From Limnohabitans sp. (GTDB lineage: Bacteria > Pseudomonadota > Gammaproteobacteria > Burkholderiales > Burkholderiaceae_C), in NCBI GenBank assembly GCA_024641725.1, contig JAHECM010000195.1:1-16953 (forward strand): 16,953 nucleotides of DNA, given 5' to 3'. Shown here in pieces: positions 7,071 through 14,280 of this stretch. The notes beneath the pieces were generated by a model. That model ran no database searches, was not told where the DNA came from, and saw only the letters and a program-made list of their open reading frames with translations. A program made the translations under genes and the position numbers. Numbering within the stretch: the stretch's first letter is position 1; each line of letters opens with the position of its first letter.

Positions 7071-7679
7071 ATGAATCTGCGCTCTGAAAACCTGAAAATG
7101 GTCGGCAAACTGGCGGTTGTGACCGCGGGTATGTTCGCTTTCGGGTACGCGCTCATCCCGATCTACAAGCACATTTGTGAAATCACTGGCATCAACATTT
7201 TGTCCGTGGCTGAGCGCCAAGTGCCTGGCAGTGCCCTGACGGGAGACGCTGCCAGACTGCCGGTCAACAGCCAAGTGGATTTGAGCCGAACCATCACCGT
7301 CGAGTTTGATGCCAATGCGCGTGGCCCCTGGGAGTTCAAACCCCAAAAAAGCTCGCTGCAAGTGCACCCTGGCGAGTTGGCCACGGTGATGTACGAGTTT
7401 CAAAATGTGCAAAACCGCCGCATGGCGGCCCAAGCCATTCCGAGCTACGCACCGCACCAAGCGGCCAGCCACTTCAACAAAATCGAGTGTTTCTGCTTCA
7501 ACCAGTACACGCTGGAGCCTGGCGAGAAAAAGCAGTGGCCCGTGACCTTTGTGATCGACCCCAAGTTGTCCAAAGACGTGAGCACCATCACCTTGTCCTA
7601 CACCTTCTTTGAAGTGGGGGGCAAAACCCCGACTGCACCCGTGGCTCAAAGCCACGCCGCCACAGGGGTCGGGTCATGA
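7071..7679 (+). CDS. ctaG: Cytochrome c oxidase assembly protein CtaG/Cox11 (CuB copper chaperone)
   Basis: The 202-residue membrane-anchored periplasmic protein delivers copper to the CuB site of subunit I. One N-terminal helix (about residues 9-32) is followed by an immunoglobulin-like domain. The copper motif CFCF is at 140-143, with C140 and C142 as ligands, followed by LEPGEKKQWPVTFVIDP. The early C36, just after the helix, matches the extra cysteine known in Cox11. The start at 7071 is preceded by GAGG; a start at 7023 in the same frame would overlap the small peptide gene and adds a non-family N-terminus. Its stop overlaps the next gene's ATG by four bases (ATGA), suggesting translational coupling to the DUF2970 gene. 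Confidence 0.96.
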   Translation: MNLRSENLKMVGKLAVVTAGMFAFGYALIPIYKHICEITGINILSVAERQVPGSALTGDAARLPVNSQVDLSRTITVEFDANARGPWEFKPQKSSLQVHPGELATVMYEFQNVQNRRMAAQAIPSYAPHQAASHFNKIECFCFNQYTLEPGEKKQWPVTFVIDPKLSKDVSTITLSYTFFEVGGKTPTAPVAQSHAATGVGS

Positions 7680-7903
7680 GCAGCAAGGCCGTGACACCCT
7701 CTCGCAAAGCGTCTATTTTTCGCACCGTTCAGGCGGTGCTCTGGTCCTTTTTGGGGATTCGCAAGCAAGCGGATTGCCAAACAGACACAGAAAACCTGAA
7801 TCCGTTTCACATCGTTGTGGTGGGAATCGCGATCGCATTGATCTTCGTGCTGGGGCTGATCGCCCTGGTCAATTGGGTGGTGGTTCAGCCCACCGGTTTT
7901 TAA
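7676..7903 (+). CDS. DUF2970 domain-containing small membrane protein
   Basis: This 75-residue protein has a short basic N-terminus, the RTVQAVLWSFLGIRK block at 16-30, a polar linker, then a single strong hydrophobic helix (about 46-70). That matches DUF2970, a small family of unknown function regularly found between ctaG and coxC in betaproteobacteria. Its ATG overlaps the ctaG stop (ATGA), so it is almost certainly translated with ctaG. coxC begins 42 bp later. A role in oxidase assembly or as an accessory subunit is suggested by position only. Confidence 0.88.
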   Translation: MSSKAVTPSRKASIFRTVQAVLWSFLGIRKQADCQTDTENLNPFHIVVVGIAIALIFVLGLIALVNWVVVQPTGF

Positions 7904-7945
7904 CCCGCAGATTTGAGTTTCCAAGAAAAGAGAGCAGGAGTCCCC

Positions 7946-8827
7946 ATGAGTTCGACCGCACACGGCACCACGCCTTACTACTACGTCCCGCACGCTTCAC
8001 GTCACCCCGTGATGGCTGCGATTGGTCTGTTTTTCGTCATCCTGGGCGCAGGCCAGTGGATCAACGGCGCCGACTGGGGCAAATACTCCCTGTACCTTGG
8101 CCTGATTTGGTGGCTGACGGTTTTGTACCAGTGGTTCAAAGAAGCCATCGCCGAGAGCGAGGGCGGCATGTATGGCCACAAGATCGACTTGTCCTACCGC
8201 TGGAGCATGACCTGGTTCATCTTCTCTGAGGTGATGTTCTTTGGTGCCTTCTTCACCGCCTTGTGGTGGGCTCGTACCCACTCGGTGCCAGCGCTGGGTA
8301 GCCTTGACAACGCCCTGATCTGGCCTGACTTCAAGGCCGTCTGGCCGACACTGGCTGCGGGTGCGACCGCATCGCCAGCGGGCATTGTGGAACCTTTCCA
8401 GACCATGACCCCCTTCTGGTTGCCTACCATCAACACTGGTTTGCTCTTGACTTCTGGCGTGACCTTGACCATCGCTCACCACGCTTTGCAGCATGGTGAC
8501 CGCGCTAAAACGATCAAATTCATGTGGATGACCGTCATCTTGGGCTTGGTCTTCTTGTTCGTGCAGGGCTACGAGTACGCCCACGCATGGAGCGAAATGA
8601 ACCTCAAACTGTCTTCCGGTGTGTACGGTTCGACCTTTTACATGCTGACCGGCTTCCACGGTTTCCACGTGTTTGTCGGCATGTTGATGCTGCTGTTCAT
8701 CACTTTGCGCTTGCAAAAAGGCCACTTCACCACCGAGCGTCACTTCGGTTTTGAAGGTGCCGCCTGGTACTGGCACTTTGTGGACGTCGTCTGGTTGGGC
8801 CTGTACATCCTGGTTTACTGGATGTGA
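7946..8827 (+). CDS. coxC: Cytochrome c oxidase subunit III
   Basis: This 293-residue core subunit of the aa3 oxidase spans the membrane about seven times and stabilises subunit I and proton uptake. Visible signatures include the N-terminal YYYVPHASRHP, the SEVMFFGAFFTALWW helix carrying the conserved glutamate, LTIAHHALQHGDR, TGFHGFHVFVG and the terminal EGAAWYWHFVDVVWLGLYI block. Length is normal for bacterial subunit III with the long helix 3-4 loop seen in betaproteobacteria. The start at 7946 was chosen because an AGGAG ribosome site sits seven bases upstream; an in-frame start at 7913 adds 11 residues of no family resemblance. It ends the first cox transcription unit, and a strong terminator begins 21 bases after the stop. 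Confidence 0.97.
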   Translation: MSSTAHGTTPYYYVPHASRHPVMAAIGLFFVILGAGQWINGADWGKYSLYLGLIWWLTVLYQWFKEAIAESEGGMYGHKIDLSYRWSMTWFIFSEVMFFGAFFTALWWARTHSVPALGSLDNALIWPDFKAVWPTLAAGATASPAGIVEPFQTMTPFWLPTINTGLLLTSGVTLTIAHHALQHGDRAKTIKFMWMTVILGLVFLFVQGYEYAHAWSEMNLKLSSGVYGSTFYMLTGFHGFHVFVGMLMLLFITLRLQKGHFTTERHFGFEGAAWYWHFVDVVWLGLYILVYWM

Positions 8828-8848
8828 TCTTTTTGGCCTAGGCCCCCT

Positions 8849-8876
8849 AAAAAAGCGCCCTCAGGGCGCTTTTTTT
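8849..8876. terminator. Bidirectional rho-independent terminator between coxC and the DUF2909 gene
   Basis: The inverted repeat AGCGCCC-TCA-GGGCGCT (8854-8870) is flanked by a run of A on the left (8849-8854) and T on the right (8870-8876). It forms a 12-bp stem if the A-T pairs are included. Because of the paired A and T tracts it can terminate both coxC (plus) and the convergent DUF2909 gene (minus). A separate perfect palindrome GGCCTAGGCC lies just before it at 8835-8844. Confidence 0.93.
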
Positions 8877-8910
8877 GTGCGGGCTTGAATGGACCTCGTG
8901 AACCGATGGA

Positions 8911-9144
8911 TCAGGCCCCAGCGGGAATGCCCGAAGGCTGAATCCAGCCCATCTTCCAAGACACCAGCACGCAGATGAACAACAAGATGGAAAACCCCAC
9001 CCTGAACGCCAGCGCTTTGGCCATATGGCCTTTGCGCGGCGCAGCACCCTCTTCGGTGCGGGTGCCACCTTTCATCATGTACACCAACGCCATGACCAAA
9101 CTGGCCAAAATGGCCACAAAAGCAAATGCAACAAGGATTTTCAT
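8911..9144 (-). CDS. Twin transmembrane protein, DUF2909 family
   Basis: The 77-residue protein has two hydrophobic helices (about residues 3-23 and 46-68) joined by a basic, polar loop (KGGTRTEEGAAPRKGH). The layout, with a conserved-looking WKMGWIQP near the end, matches DUF2909 or twin transmembrane proteins of betaproteobacteria; function is unknown. It is the only antisense gene in the oxidase cluster, between coxC (shared bidirectional terminator) and SURF1 (divergent, 15 bp between starts). That position recurs in the group to my knowledge, so a link to oxidase assembly is plausible but unproven. No Shine-Dalgarno is visible, and a GATAAT box ends seven bases before the ATG. Confidence 0.85.
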   Translation of the reverse strand: MKILVAFAFVAILASLVMALVYMMKGGTRTEEGAAPRKGHMAKALAFRVGFSILLFICVLVSWKMGWIQPSGIPAGA

Positions 9145-9151
9145 GAAAGCG

Positions 9152-9157
9152 ATTATC
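9152..9157 (-). promoter_or_regulatory. Candidate -10 box (GATAAT) for the DUF2909 gene
   Basis: On the minus strand GATAAT is followed by seven bases and then the DUF2909 ATG. No good -35 is seen 16-18 bp upstream, where the SURF1 coding region lies. If used, the transcript would have almost no leader. Weak motif-only evidence. Confidence 0.3.
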
Positions 9158-9159
9158 CA

Positions 9160-9897
9160 ATGACTGCGCCCATGCTTCGGCGCACCTTGATCTTACTGGC
9201 CGCAGCCTTGGGTGTGGTGCTCACCGCTGCCTTGGGTTTTTGGCAGTTGGACCGTGCTGCGCAAAAACAGGCCTTGGCGGATGAACGCTCGGCCAAGTCC
9301 GCCATGCCGCCGCTGGATGGGGCCAGTCTCGGGCAAGCGGGCGACTCTGAGGCCAACCGGTTGGGCTTGCTGTACCGACCCATCGCCTTGCGAGGGACTT
9401 GGCTGGAGCCTTTCACGGTGTATTTGGACAACCGGCAAATGCAGGGGCGTGCAGGTTTTTACGTGGTCACACCCTTGGCTTTGAGCGACGCCAAAGCGGT
9501 GGTGTTGGTGCAGCGGGGCTGGGTGCCTCGTTCATTCACGGACCGCAATGCCTTGCCCGCCGTGAGCACACCGACTGGCGAGGTGACGGTTCAAGGCCAT
9601 TTGGCCCCATGGCCTTCACGGATGTATGAGCTGGGTGGCGATGAAGCCGGTCCAATACGGCAAAATCTCGACTTGGCGATTTACCGGCGTCAAACGGCGA
9701 AGGCCATGCTCGAAATCAGCGTGGTTCAAACCGGCGCAGCCTCCGATGGGCTGTTGCGCGAGTGGCCTCAGGTTGCCAGTGGGGTTGAAAAGCACCATGG
9801 TTACGCCTTTCAGTGGTTTGGGCTCAGCGCCCTGATTGCATTACTTTATGTCTGGTTCCAAATTGTCCAACCCACCCGAAAACAAGCAACGACTTGA
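9160..9897 (+). CDS. SURF1 family cytochrome oxidase assembly protein
   Basis: The 245-residue protein has one membrane helix at each end (about 8-28 and 217-237) with a periplasmic domain between them, as in SURF1/Shy1. SURF1 helps insert heme a into subunit I. Motifs are GFWQLDRAAQKQAL (26-39), the Y-x-DNRQMQGRAGFYVVTPL region, VLVQRGWVPR, and the C-terminal HHGYAFQWFGL preceding the last helix. The start ATG 9160 was chosen because it directly precedes the signal-anchor helix; ATG 9172 is an alternative, and neither has a clear ribosome site. It is divergent from the DUF2909 gene and is followed by the SCO-like gene, with a 13-nt gap or a 50-nt overlap depending on that gene's start. Confidence 0.94.
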   Translation: MTAPMLRRTLILLAAALGVVLTAALGFWQLDRAAQKQALADERSAKSAMPPLDGASLGQAGDSEANRLGLLYRPIALRGTWLEPFTVYLDNRQMQGRAGFYVVTPLALSDAKAVVLVQRGWVPRSFTDRNALPAVSTPTGEVTVQGHLAPWPSRMYELGGDEAGPIRQNLDLAIYRRQTAKAMLEISVVQTGAASDGLLREWPQVASGVEKHHGYAFQWFGLSALIALLYVWFQIVQPTRKQATT

Positions 9898-9910
9898 CGC
9901 CCCCTTGGGC

Positions 9911-10561
9911 ATGACCGTGCACGACATGCCTCAGCCCGGCGCTGTGGCGCAAGCCGATGGACAAAGAACCCGCATGGGCCGTTTCAAAATGTTGGCGGTC
10001 ATGCTGGTCTGCGCTGCACCGGTGATCGCCTCCTATTTCACCTATTACGTGGTGCGCCCCGAGTCGCGGCGCAACTACGGCGAACTGGTCACCCCGCCCA
10101 AGCCCTTGCCCGCTGTGCTGGCGACAGACATGAAGGGTCAAGCTGTGCCCATGGGCAGCCTGAAGGATCAGTGGCTGCTGGTCAGCGTGGGCTCGGGCGC
10201 TTGCAACGAGGCTTGCCAAAAAAATCTGTACTTCCAGCGCCAGCTGCGTGAAATTTTGGGCAAAGACAAAGAGCGCATGGACCGGGTCTGGCTCATCCAA
10301 GACGAGGCCCCCGTGCCCGAGAGCTTGCTGCCTGCTTTGCGCGACATGGCGGTGTTGCGCTTGCCTGCGGCCGACGTGCAAGCGTGGCTCAGCCCGGCCG
10401 CTGGCCAAGCGCTTGAAGATCACCTGTACGTCGTCGACCCCATGGGTCACTGGATGATGCGGTTCCCCGCCCACATGGACGTGGCCTCTGCCTCCAAGGC
10501 CAAAAAAGACTTGGAGCGCCTGATGCGTGCCTCCGCCTCTTGGGACAAAGACGGGCGCTGA
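9911..10561 (+). CDS. Membrane-anchored SCO/thioredoxin-like protein in the oxidase assembly cluster
   Basis: The 216-residue protein has one N-terminal helix (about 26-47, in MLAVMLVCAAPVIASYFTYYVV) and a thioredoxin-like periplasmic domain. A C98-x3-C102 motif (GACNEACQKNLY) matches the CX3C copper or thiol motif of SCO proteins, and H171 in EDHLYVVDPMGH lies where SCO1 has its copper-binding His, though with a shortened loop. Conventional SCO features around the Cys pair (FGYTxCPDVCP) are missing, so it may be a thiol reductase rather than a metallochaperone. It sits between SURF1 and ctaA. ATG 9911 is preferred; ATG 9848 in the same frame would overlap SURF1 by 50 bases. Neither start has a strong ribosome site. 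Confidence 0.82.
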   Translation: MTVHDMPQPGAVAQADGQRTRMGRFKMLAVMLVCAAPVIASYFTYYVVRPESRRNYGELVTPPKPLPAVLATDMKGQAVPMGSLKDQWLLVSVGSGACNEACQKNLYFQRQLREILGKDKERMDRVWLIQDEAPVPESLLPALRDMAVLRLPAADVQAWLSPAAGQALEDHLYVVDPMGHWMMRFPAHMDVASASKAKKDLERLMRASASWDKDGR

Positions 10562-10564
10562 GTC

Positions 10565-11710
10565 ATGCAGGTCGATTTGTACAACCTCGATCCGCTGCTG
10601 CAGCTCTTGGGCCTGGGCGTGCTGGTCGCGGGCGTGCCGCTGGCCTGGTTTTGGCGGCGCAACCGCCATGCCCTGCCCGCCCAAAGGCTCAAGGCGCTGA
10701 CGCTGCTCACCTTGGTGCTGACCTTTGAGTTGGTGATGGTGGGGGCGTTCACGCGGCTGACCGACTCGGGGCTGGGCTGTCCGGACTGGCCGGGCTGCTA
10801 CGGCAGCGCCACCCCGATGGGAGCGCAAGCGCACATCAGCGCTGCCCAAACCGCCATGCCCACAGGCCCGGTCACGCATGGCAAAGCCTGGGTGGAAATG
10901 GTGCACCGCTACATGGCCACGGGCGTGGGCGTGCTCATCGTGACCCTGTGCGTCATGACTTGGCGGCAACGCCGCCGGGACCCCGCGCTGGCCGTCAACC
11001 CTGCTTGGCCCACCCTCACTGTGCTGTGGGTCTGCCTGCAAGGCGCTTTTGGCGCTTTCACGGTGACCATGAAGCTGTTTCCGCTGATTGTGACCCTGCA
11101 CCTTTTGTTGGCGCTGGGCCTGCTGAGTTTGTTGACCGCGCAAGCTGTGCGCTACGACGGTTGGCAAAGCGTTGCGTTGCCAGGTTCAGCGCGCAAGCTG
11201 TTGTGGCTGGCGTTTGTTGCGCTGTGGATTCAAATGGCGCTGGGGGGCTGGGTCAGCACCAACTACGCCGTGTTGGCGTGCAACGGCTTTCCGGCGTGCA
11301 ACGGCCAGTGGTGGCCAGACTTTCAAACCGCAGGTTTTGCCCTGTGGCGTGAGCTGGGCCACGGCAGCGATGGGCAGGTGCTGCCCTTTGCTGCCTTGAC
11401 CAGCATCCATGTGGTGCACCGCAGCATGGCCTGGGCCGTGCTGGCGCTTTTGTTGGGCCTGGGCTGGCGCTTGGGCAAGGTGCCCGGCTTGGCCCGGCCT
11501 GCCAAAGCCTTGTTGGCCTTGGCTGGCCTTCAGTTCCTGACCGGATTGAGCAACGTGGTGCTGGACTGGCCCTTGCTGTCCGCTGTGCTGCACACTGCTG
11601 GGGCTGCGGCTCTGGTGATCGTTTTGACCTGGGCGCTGGCGCTCAGCCGCCGGGCCGGGTCGTCAGACTTGCCCGCGCCCACTCCTTTTGATTCAAGGCC
11701 CCTTGCATGA
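10565..11710 (+). CDS. ctaA: Heme A synthase (COX15/CtaA family)
   Basis: The 381-residue, eight-helix inner-membrane enzyme oxidises the C8 methyl of heme O to a formyl group, giving heme A. The two-fold pattern of the family is clear: E111-x-x-H114 and H179 in the first half, and H285 (in the HVVHR motif) and H343 in the second, as the heme ligands. A cysteine pair C72/C78 (GLGCPDWPGCYG) and a second pair C239/C245 (CNGFPAC) are present in periplasmic loops. GAFTRLTDSGLGCPDWP is typical of the proteobacterial type. The gene starts three bases after the SCO-like stop, and its own stop overlaps the ctaB start (ATGA), pointing to coupled translation of successive enzymes in heme A synthesis. 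Confidence 0.96.
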   Translation: MQVDLYNLDPLLQLLGLGVLVAGVPLAWFWRRNRHALPAQRLKALTLLTLVLTFELVMVGAFTRLTDSGLGCPDWPGCYGSATPMGAQAHISAAQTAMPTGPVTHGKAWVEMVHRYMATGVGVLIVTLCVMTWRQRRRDPALAVNPAWPTLTVLWVCLQGAFGAFTVTMKLFPLIVTLHLLLALGLLSLLTAQAVRYDGWQSVALPGSARKLLWLAFVALWIQMALGGWVSTNYAVLACNGFPACNGQWWPDFQTAGFALWRELGHGSDGQVLPFAALTSIHVVHRSMAWAVLALLLGLGWRLGKVPGLARPAKALLALAGLQFLTGLSNVVLDWPLLSAVLHTAGAAALVIVLTWALALSRRAGSSDLPAPTPFDSRPLA

Positions 11711-12603
11711 GCACTGCCCCTGTTTTCTCTGCCGCCTCCGTGTGGCGACAGTACTCCGCACTGACCAAGCCCAGGGTGGTGCAATTGATCGTGTTTTGCG
11801 CCCTGATCGGCATGGTTTTGGCGGTGCCAGGCGTGCCCAGTGGGCCCGAAGTGGTGTTGGGCCTGTGGGCCTGCCTGGGCATCTGGCTGGTGGCCGGGGC
11901 TGCTGCGGCGTTCAACTGCTTGGTCGAAAAATCCATTGACGCCAAAATGAAACGCACCGCTTGGCGACCCACCGCCAAGGGTGAACTCAGCGACCGTCAG
12001 GCCTTGCTGTTTTCTGCGGCCCTGTGCGCTGCGGGCTCGCTCATTTTGTACATCATGGTCAACCCCCTGACCATGTGGCTGACCTTCGCCACCTTTGTCG
12101 GTTACGCCATTGTTTACACCGTGATCCTCAAGCCCCTGACCCCGCAAAACATCGTCATTGGCGGCGCCAGCGGCGCCATGCCGCCGGTGCTGGGCTGGTC
12201 GTCCATGACGGGCGATGTTGGCCCAGAGGCGCTGATTTTGTTCCTCATTATCTTTTTGTGGACCCCCCCGCACTTCTGGGCGCTGGCGCTGTACCGGGTG
12301 GAGGACTACCGCAAGTCCGGCCTGCCCATGTTGCCCGTGACGCATGGCAACGCCTTCACCCGATTGCAGATATTGCTCTACACCGTGGTGCTGATGGCCG
12401 CTTGCCTGATGCCCTTTGTGTACGGCATGAGCTCTTGGCTTTACTTGCTGGTGGCTGTGGTCCTGAGCCTGGGCTTCATGGGCTATGCCGTGGCGCTGTG
12501 GCGCAACTACTCTGACGAGCTGGCGCGCAAGACCTTTCGTTTTTCATTGATCCACCTGAGCGCTTTGTTCGCGGCGCTGCTGGTGGACCATTACCTGTTC
12601 TGA
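11707..12603 (+). CDS. cyoE: Protoheme IX farnesyltransferase (heme O synthase)
   Basis: The 298-residue polytopic prenyltransferase of the UbiA superfamily adds the farnesyl group to heme b, making heme O for CtaA. Motifs seen are LTKPRVV at 19-25, the Mg2+/diphosphate site N70-CLVEKSI-D78 with the following MKRTAWRP, and YTVILKPLTPQNIVIGG near residues 137-153 with GAMPP after it. TPPHFWALAL and YRKSGLPMLPV are also typical. About nine helices are visible, and length is normal. The four-base overlap with ctaA and the short gap to the SCO1 gene (7 bp) place it in the same transcript. The name ctaB is equally used for this gene in oxidase clusters. Confidence 0.97.
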   Translation: MSTAPVFSAASVWRQYSALTKPRVVQLIVFCALIGMVLAVPGVPSGPEVVLGLWACLGIWLVAGAAAAFNCLVEKSIDAKMKRTAWRPTAKGELSDRQALLFSAALCAAGSLILYIMVNPLTMWLTFATFVGYAIVYTVILKPLTPQNIVIGGASGAMPPVLGWSSMTGDVGPEALILFLIIFLWTPPHFWALALYRVEDYRKSGLPMLPVTHGNAFTRLQILLYTVVLMAACLMPFVYGMSSWLYLLVAVVLSLGFMGYAVALWRNYSDELARKTFRFSLIHLSALFAALLVDHYLF

Positions 12604-12610
12604 GGCTTCT

Positions 12611-13198
12611 ATGCACAAACGCCAATTCCTCACTGCTGCGGGTGCGGGTCTTTTGCTGGCCGCTTGCGGTCAAGACAAACCGGCTTTCAAGGGGGTGGAC
12701 ATCACCGGCGCAGACTATGCCAAAGGCTGGTCTTTGCCCGACCAACATGGCCAAGTGCGCACTTTGCAAGACTTTGCGGGCAAAGTGGTGATCGTCTTTT
12801 TTGGCTACACCCAATGCCCCGACGTGTGCCCCACCTCCATGCAGGAGCTGGCCGAGGTCAAACGCTTATTGGGTGCGGATGGCGACAAGCTGCAAGGCGT
12901 GTTCATCACCCTCGATCCGGAGCGCGACACCGCCGAGTTGTTGGCCCCCTACATGGCCAACTTCGACGCCAGCTTTGTGGCCCTGCGCCCCACGGCCGAG
13001 CAGCTGGCTGTGCTGGCCAAGGACTTCAAGATCTATTACAAAAAGGTCGACGGCAAAACCCCCACCAGCTACACCATGGACCACTCTGCAGGCAGCTACA
13101 GTTTTGACCCCAAAGGCCACGTGCGCTTGTTCAACCGTTACGGCAGTGGCGCAGCCGCCCTGGCCGCCGACGTGAAGCTGCTGCTGCAGGGCGTTTGA
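12611..13198 (+). CDS. SCO1/SenC family copper chaperone lipoprotein
   Basis: The 195-residue protein has a lipoprotein signal peptide with lipobox LAAC (C19), so it is probably tethered to a membrane facing the periplasm. The thioredoxin-fold domain carries the SCO copper motif FGYTQCPDVCP with C69 and C73, and the third ligand H158 in the MDHSAGSY motif. Such proteins deliver copper to, or reduce, the CuA site of subunit II. A GAGG ribosome site overlaps the cyoE stop, six bases before the ATG. It is the last gene of the oxidase biogenesis group, and its stop lies three bases from that of the convergent Bug gene. Unlike the other SCO-like protein in the window, it keeps every canonical residue. 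Confidence 0.95.
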   Translation: MHKRQFLTAAGAGLLLAACGQDKPAFKGVDITGADYAKGWSLPDQHGQVRTLQDFAGKVVIVFFGYTQCPDVCPTSMQELAEVKRLLGADGDKLQGVFITLDPERDTAELLAPYMANFDASFVALRPTAEQLAVLAKDFKIYYKKVDGKTPTSYTMDHSAGSYSFDPKGHVRLFNRYGSGAAALAADVKLLLQGV

Positions 13199-13201
13199 CG
13201 C

Positions 13202-14173
13202 TCAATTCAATTCGATTTTTTGCTGGCGAATGATGTCGCCCAGCGCTTGCGTGTCCGCACGAATGCGGTTTTTCAGCCCCTCGGGCGAGGAGCCCACCAC
13301 CTGCCAGCCTTGCTGGAACAAGCGCTGTCGCATTTCTGGGCTGCGCACGATCTCACTGACGGTGGCTGAGAGTTTTTGCAATGTGGCCTCAGGCATGCTG
13401 GCCGGGGCAGCCACGGCATTCCAAATTTCCAGTTGGTAGCCTTGGACTCCGGCGTCGGCCAGGCTGGGCACTTCGGGCACCAGGGCGCTGCGTCCGCTGC
13501 TGGTGCTGCCGATGGCGCGCAGCTTGCCAGCGCGCACTTGCGCCATGGCCAAAGCCGGGGGCAGCAAAGCCAGTTGCACTTGCCCCCCGAGCATGGCGTT
13601 GATGATTTGCGGGTTGCCCGGGTAGGGCACATGCACCGGGTCAATGCCCGCTTTGGCTTTGAGCAGTTCCATGCCCAGGTGTGCCACGGTGCCCACGCCA
13701 GGCGAGCCATAACTCCATTGCTGACCGGCCTTGCGGGCTTGCGCCAGCCATTGGGCGGGGGTGTTTGCGCCAGTTTGGGGCGGGGTCGTCAGCAGCAGCG
13801 GAGCGGTGCCGATCAGGCTCACTGGCGCCAGGTCTTTGAGGGGGTCGTAAGGCACCTTGGGGTTCAAGATGCGGGCAATCGTCATGTTGCCGTTGATCAT
13901 CAGGCCCAGCGTATGGCCATCGCTGGCCTTGGCCACAAAGTCGGCGGCGATGTTGCCGCCCGCGCCCACCTTGTTGTCGACGATCACCGGCTGCCCCAGG
14001 GCTTTGCCCAAAGGCTCGGCCAGCGCGCGTGCTGTCAAGTCGGGGCTGGAGCCCGCCGGAAAGCCCACCACCAAGTGAATCGGTTTGATGGGCCAGTCGG
14101 CGGCGAAGGTGGGGAGTTGAAGCGCTAGCAAGCTGGCGGCGGCAAAGAGGGCGCGGCGAGAAATCAGGGTCAT
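13202..14173 (-). CDS. Bug family tripartite tricarboxylate transporter substrate-binding protein
   Basis: The 323-residue periplasmic protein has a signal peptide beginning MTLISRRALFAAA (a twin-arginine pair before the hydrophobic core) and ending near TFA before ADWPIKP. The mature start WPIKPIHLVVGFPAGSSPDL and the GQPVIVDNKVGAGGNIAADFV block are hallmarks of Bug (TctC-like) receptors, which are hugely expanded in Burkholderiales and bind carboxylates or similar ligands. The ligand cannot be inferred. No tctA/tctB membrane genes are nearby, as is common for orphan Bug receptors. Its stop is three bases from that of the SCO1 gene, with no clear terminator between them. No Shine-Dalgarno precedes the ATG, and a weak TAAGAT box lies about 40 bases upstream. 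Confidence 0.94.
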   Translation of the reverse strand: MTLISRRALFAAASLLALQLPTFAADWPIKPIHLVVGFPAGSSPDLTARALAEPLGKALGQPVIVDNKVGAGGNIAADFVAKASDGHTLGLMINGNMTIARILNPKVPYDPLKDLAPVSLIGTAPLLLTTPPQTGANTPAQWLAQARKAGQQWSYGSPGVGTVAHLGMELLKAKAGIDPVHVPYPGNPQIINAMLGGQVQLALLPPALAMAQVRAGKLRAIGSTSSGRSALVPEVPSLADAGVQGYQLEIWNAVAAPASMPEATLQKLSATVSEIVRSPEMRQRLFQQGWQVVGSSPEGLKNRIRADTQALGDIIRQQKIELN

Positions 14174-14233
14174 GGCGGGTCAAAAGGGTTGGACTGTGGT
14201 CGGGTGGGGCCATCTTAGCCACAACCGGGCATG

Positions 14234-14256
14234 AAAAACCCGGCCTTGGCCGGGTT
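14234..14256 (-). terminator. Rho-independent terminator of rpoH
   Basis: On the minus strand AACCCGGC and GCCGGGTT pair around a four-base loop, and the second arm runs into TTTTT (plus-strand A run at 14234-14238). It starts 24 bases after the rpoH stop codon and reads in the rpoH direction, before the Bug gene. Confidence 0.88.
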
Positions 14257-14280
14257 GTCGGGGGACAAGCAAGGTGCGGT

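Noticed and set aside
9824..11167. A 447-codon minus-strand open frame opposite the SCO-like and ctaA genes
   Set aside because: Low-complexity His/Gln/Arg composition, spans two clear genes on the other strand, and no ribosome site or domain is visible.
13199..13201. Terminator at the SCO1/Bug convergent junction
   Set aside because: The stops are three bases apart and no stable stem with a T tract is found on either strand nearby; the T run at 13216-13221 has no adequate hairpin.
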